Source of the DNA: Bacteroidales bacterium
GTDB taxonomy: Bacteria; Bacteroidota; Bacteroidia; Bacteroidales; UBA3663
Direction: 5' to 3'
NCBI GenBank assembly: GCA_017632695.1
Contig: JAGBQS010000275.1
Span: forward strand, 1 to 7,451
Length of the DNA stretch: 7,451 nucleotides
Shown: positions 6,801 to 7,451 of the stretch, one piece after another
How positions within the stretch are numbered: position 1 is the first letter of the stretch
How the letters are laid out: every line of letters begins with the position of its first letter
The notes under the pieces: generated by a model
Database searches by the model: none
What the model was told of the DNA's origin: nothing
What the model saw: the letters and a program-made list of their open reading frames with translations, nothing else
Made by a program: the position numbers and the translations under genes

Positions 6801-6877
6801 CAGGCAAGGTCATTGTATCTTCCGATGGCACTTGCCGCCTGTCCGGAAAAGCCAACCAGATTTACTATATACAATAA
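3824..6877 (+). CDS. Exported two-domain protein: pectate-lyase-like beta-helix plus predicted (beta/alpha)-barrel glycosidase domain
   Basis: This 1017-residue protein probably acts on a polysaccharide in the periplasm or at the cell surface; the substrate is unknown. A signal peptide covers residues 1-20, with likely cleavage after LVAA; the cysteine at 12 follows Phe, so there is no lipobox. Residues about 50-450 have right-handed beta-helix character: GDNTRAIQEAIDL and the GVVQLAEGTFMLNGRLQI pattern open it, and QDHNGAGWTAANSTLWQC (399-416) closes it, as in pectate-lyase-like folds. A charged, Gln-rich helical linker (about 485-550) follows. Residues about 555-925 resemble a barrel glycoside hydrolase, with ISLTDGHLTGNNGLLTGG, YGLWYDRRRDDHERI (631-645), NTWYYERLQEFA and NVVHLISEEYTGP (780-792). 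In that last motif, Glu787 or Glu788 sits where clan-A enzymes carry their acid/base. A small beta-rich C-terminal domain (about 940-1017) ends it. From memory it resembles Bacteroidota proteins labelled DUF6298; I could not verify this. The next gene starts 22 bases on. Confidence 0.88.
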   Translation: MKKLTCIVLSFCTAASLVAAIDLPSIDYSYCGYKASADTIPTLPSSLILSPVEGDNTRAIQEAIDLVSQMTPDEQGFRGVVQLAEGTFMLNGRLQIRQSGVILRGMGAEKTTLLMQGADRNPAILVQGNRIATSADTLYLTGMVHAGDRSLSTAGSTHLLKRGAEIEVVHPSTKDWIEQYGCQEYGGGISALGWKPGEVDVRYRRSISNDSSLELDAPVYMTFDAGKNQAYALIYNWSNGYIRQSGIEDLSIESEYNPSNPKDEQHLWTGISLDNALDCWVRRVNFRHLAGSGVIVQPHGQRISIEDCMYLQPVSEVAGHRRNAFYVFGQQTLILRCLAEHAMHAFAGGWAAPGPNAFVQCEAREALDYSGGIDAWATGLLFDIVDIDGHDLVLKNIGQDHNGAGWTAANSTLWQCSAATVHCFSPDPENRNRAYGVWAQFQGNGIWVGSNEHISPRSLYFAQLDKRTGKPGKPALLETPTEATSSPTPEQAMQLAGLARTTPRFTLEMLIRQQQAIVTSQYQVIDKKTQQELAQLRKKQDRQKMKEPETEPCRISLTDGHLTGNNGLLTGGKYNTPWWSGKIRPTFVEQKAQPALTRFVPDRTGLGFTDHVDSVIAFLDRTHTLVFDQWYGLWYDRRRDDHERIRRRDADCWAPFYEQPWARSGQGTAWEGLSRYDLAQPNTWYYERLQEFARKAPNHLLFLEHYFQHNILEAGAHWVDCPWRPVNNINGTVFPEPVPFAGDKRIFVAEWFYDEQNTTMRNLHRQYIRQNLEQFRDYPNVVHLISEEYTGPYHFTRFWLECIDEWEKETGLHPLTALACTKEVQDSLLADPVLSRVIDIIQIQYWFYKQPDKRNPNTLWAPAGGQNMAPRQQQRKLPNGKSVFSDVYQAVSEYRQKYPEKAVTYYAQGYPEQGWAVLMAGGSCCQVTLNEESLLHNLPSMKITDVGQNAKALSNGTSSLVYFTNDGDAYLSGIKPGKHILKQISKDGQSKPAGKVIVSSDGTCRLSGKANQIYYIQ

Positions 6878-6899
6878 ACTCTTATCCCATCATTAACCG

Positions 6900-7352
6900 A
6901 TGAAAAAGCTATTAATCTCTGTCATTATCACCTTACTGCCGACAGTTATTCTGTCCCAATCTGTCAGGATGTCTGTCGAAAACCGGATGGAACAACCCTT
7001 GAACCAGGTCATGGGCCAGATTGAGAAACAGTTCGGAATCATGTTTTCATACAATGTGGACACGACCGGACTGGTGGTCTCCTACGCTCCCGGCCGCATA
7101 CGTCCCTATAGCCTTGATGAAAGTCTGCAGAACGTCCTGTCGGCCTTCGACTTCAAGGCATGGAAACAGTATGACACTCTTTATAAGATCAAGCCCTACG
7201 AATACTACCGCCGGTTTGATGCTGACGGACAAAAGATGACCGATTATCTCAGTTCGCTTTACAGCAATCGGCAGGAATGGGAGAACAGAGCCCGGGCCTT
7301 ACGGAAAGCGGTTCGCGAAGCATCCGGCGTTGATGCCCTTCTGGAATCATGA
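6900..7352 (+). CDS. Exported STN-like domain protein, N-terminal part of an interrupted esterase gene
   Basis: The frame encodes 150 residues up to a TGA at 7350-7352. Residues 1-19 are a signal peptide (MKKLLISVIITLLPTVILS). Residues about 23-99 look like an STN (secretin/TonB short N-terminal) domain: PLNQVMGQIEKQFGIMFSYN, then YSLDESLQNVLSAFDFKAW and a final beta strand DTLYKIKPY. Residues about 107-149 are helical (WENRARALRKAVREASGVDALLE) and match the lead-in seen before Bacteroidota acetylxylan-esterase-like alpha/beta hydrolases. The same frame continues past the TGA with an esterase-like sequence to the window edge, so this is probably the front half of a longer protein rather than a complete gene. 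The ATG is 22 bases after the previous stop, suggesting co-transcription. If the stop is real, the product would be an exported STN domain without an enzyme. Confidence 0.75.
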   Translation: MKKLLISVIITLLPTVILSQSVRMSVENRMEQPLNQVMGQIEKQFGIMFSYNVDTTGLVVSYAPGRIRPYSLDESLQNVLSAFDFKAWKQYDTLYKIKPYEYYRRFDADGQKMTDYLSSLYSNRQEWENRARALRKAVREASGVDALLES

Positions 7353-7451
7353 GTTGACCTGCATCCCATATTGGGCAAAACCCGCAAATACAACGGATAC
7401 ACCGTACAGAATATTGCTTTGGAACTAGTTCCCGGCTACTATGTTTGCGGA
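7353..7451 (+). pseudogene. Start of esterase domain, separated from its N-terminus by an in-frame TGA (partial)
   Basis: Immediately after the TGA the same reading frame gives 33 uninterrupted codons to the right edge: VDLHPILGKTRKYNGYTVQN, then IALELVPGYYVCG. The pattern hPIxGKxRxxxGYTVQNxxLExxPGYYxCG is what I recall from the beginning of acetylxylan-esterase-like alpha/beta hydrolases, where it leads into the first beta strands before the catalytic core. No ATG or GTG is available downstream of the stop within the window; the only possible restart is TTG at 7371, which would cut into the conserved stretch. The break is a substitution-type nonsense codon, not a frameshift. Whether the gene is dead, read through, or a sequencing error cannot be decided here. 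Confidence 0.65.

Noticed and set aside
7350..7352. TGA read as selenocysteine or as a reassigned codon
   Set aside because: No selenocysteine insertion hairpin is evident in the short downstream stretch, esterases of this kind are not selenoproteins, and typA in the same window uses TGA as its stop.

Overview
The window looks like a chromosomal segment from a member of the Bacteroidota, most likely order Bacteroidales. Four things point there. A 16S rRNA 5' end reads GATGAACGCTAGC after the universal AGAGTTTGATC stretch. Two TAnnTTTG-type promoter cores are present, the form used by the Bacteroidota primary sigma factor. The start codons lack well-placed Shine-Dalgarno sequences. The protein repertoire (DUF-type two-domain secreted carbohydrate-active protein, STN-like domain joined to an esterase) is typical of the phylum. 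Family or genus cannot be fixed from a 141-base 16S fragment.

Layout. Bases 1-141 are the 5' end of a 16S rRNA gene on the minus strand; the operon continues beyond the left edge. Bases 142-826 carry no convincing gene. They hold the rRNA leader, a strong rrn promoter reading left, a set of inverted and direct repeats, and a typA promoter reading right. From 827 to the right edge everything is on the plus strand and tightly packed: typA/bipA (827-2680), an LptF/LptG-family lipopolysaccharide export permease whose start overlaps the typA stop (2677-3780), a 1017-residue exported beta-helix plus predicted (beta/alpha)-barrel protein (3824-6877), and an exported STN-like domain followed by the beginning of an alpha/beta-hydrolase (acetylxylan-esterase-like) domain (6900 to the edge). 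In this last gene an in-frame TGA at 7350-7352 separates the two parts.

How the genes may work together. The left half is housekeeping: ribosomal RNA, a ribosome-associated GTPase and an outer-membrane lipid transporter, with rrn and typA head to head so that two translation-related units share one control region. The right half is glycan degradation: an exported putative polysaccharide-active enzyme and a putative carbohydrate esterase, 22 bases apart and probably co-transcribed. Gaps of -4, 43 and 22 bases permit read-through along all four plus-strand genes, but a separate weak promoter before the third is possible.

The items most worth following up are the in-frame TGA in the STN/esterase gene, the uncharacterised double-domain exported protein, and the repeat architecture of the rrn-typA divergent region.
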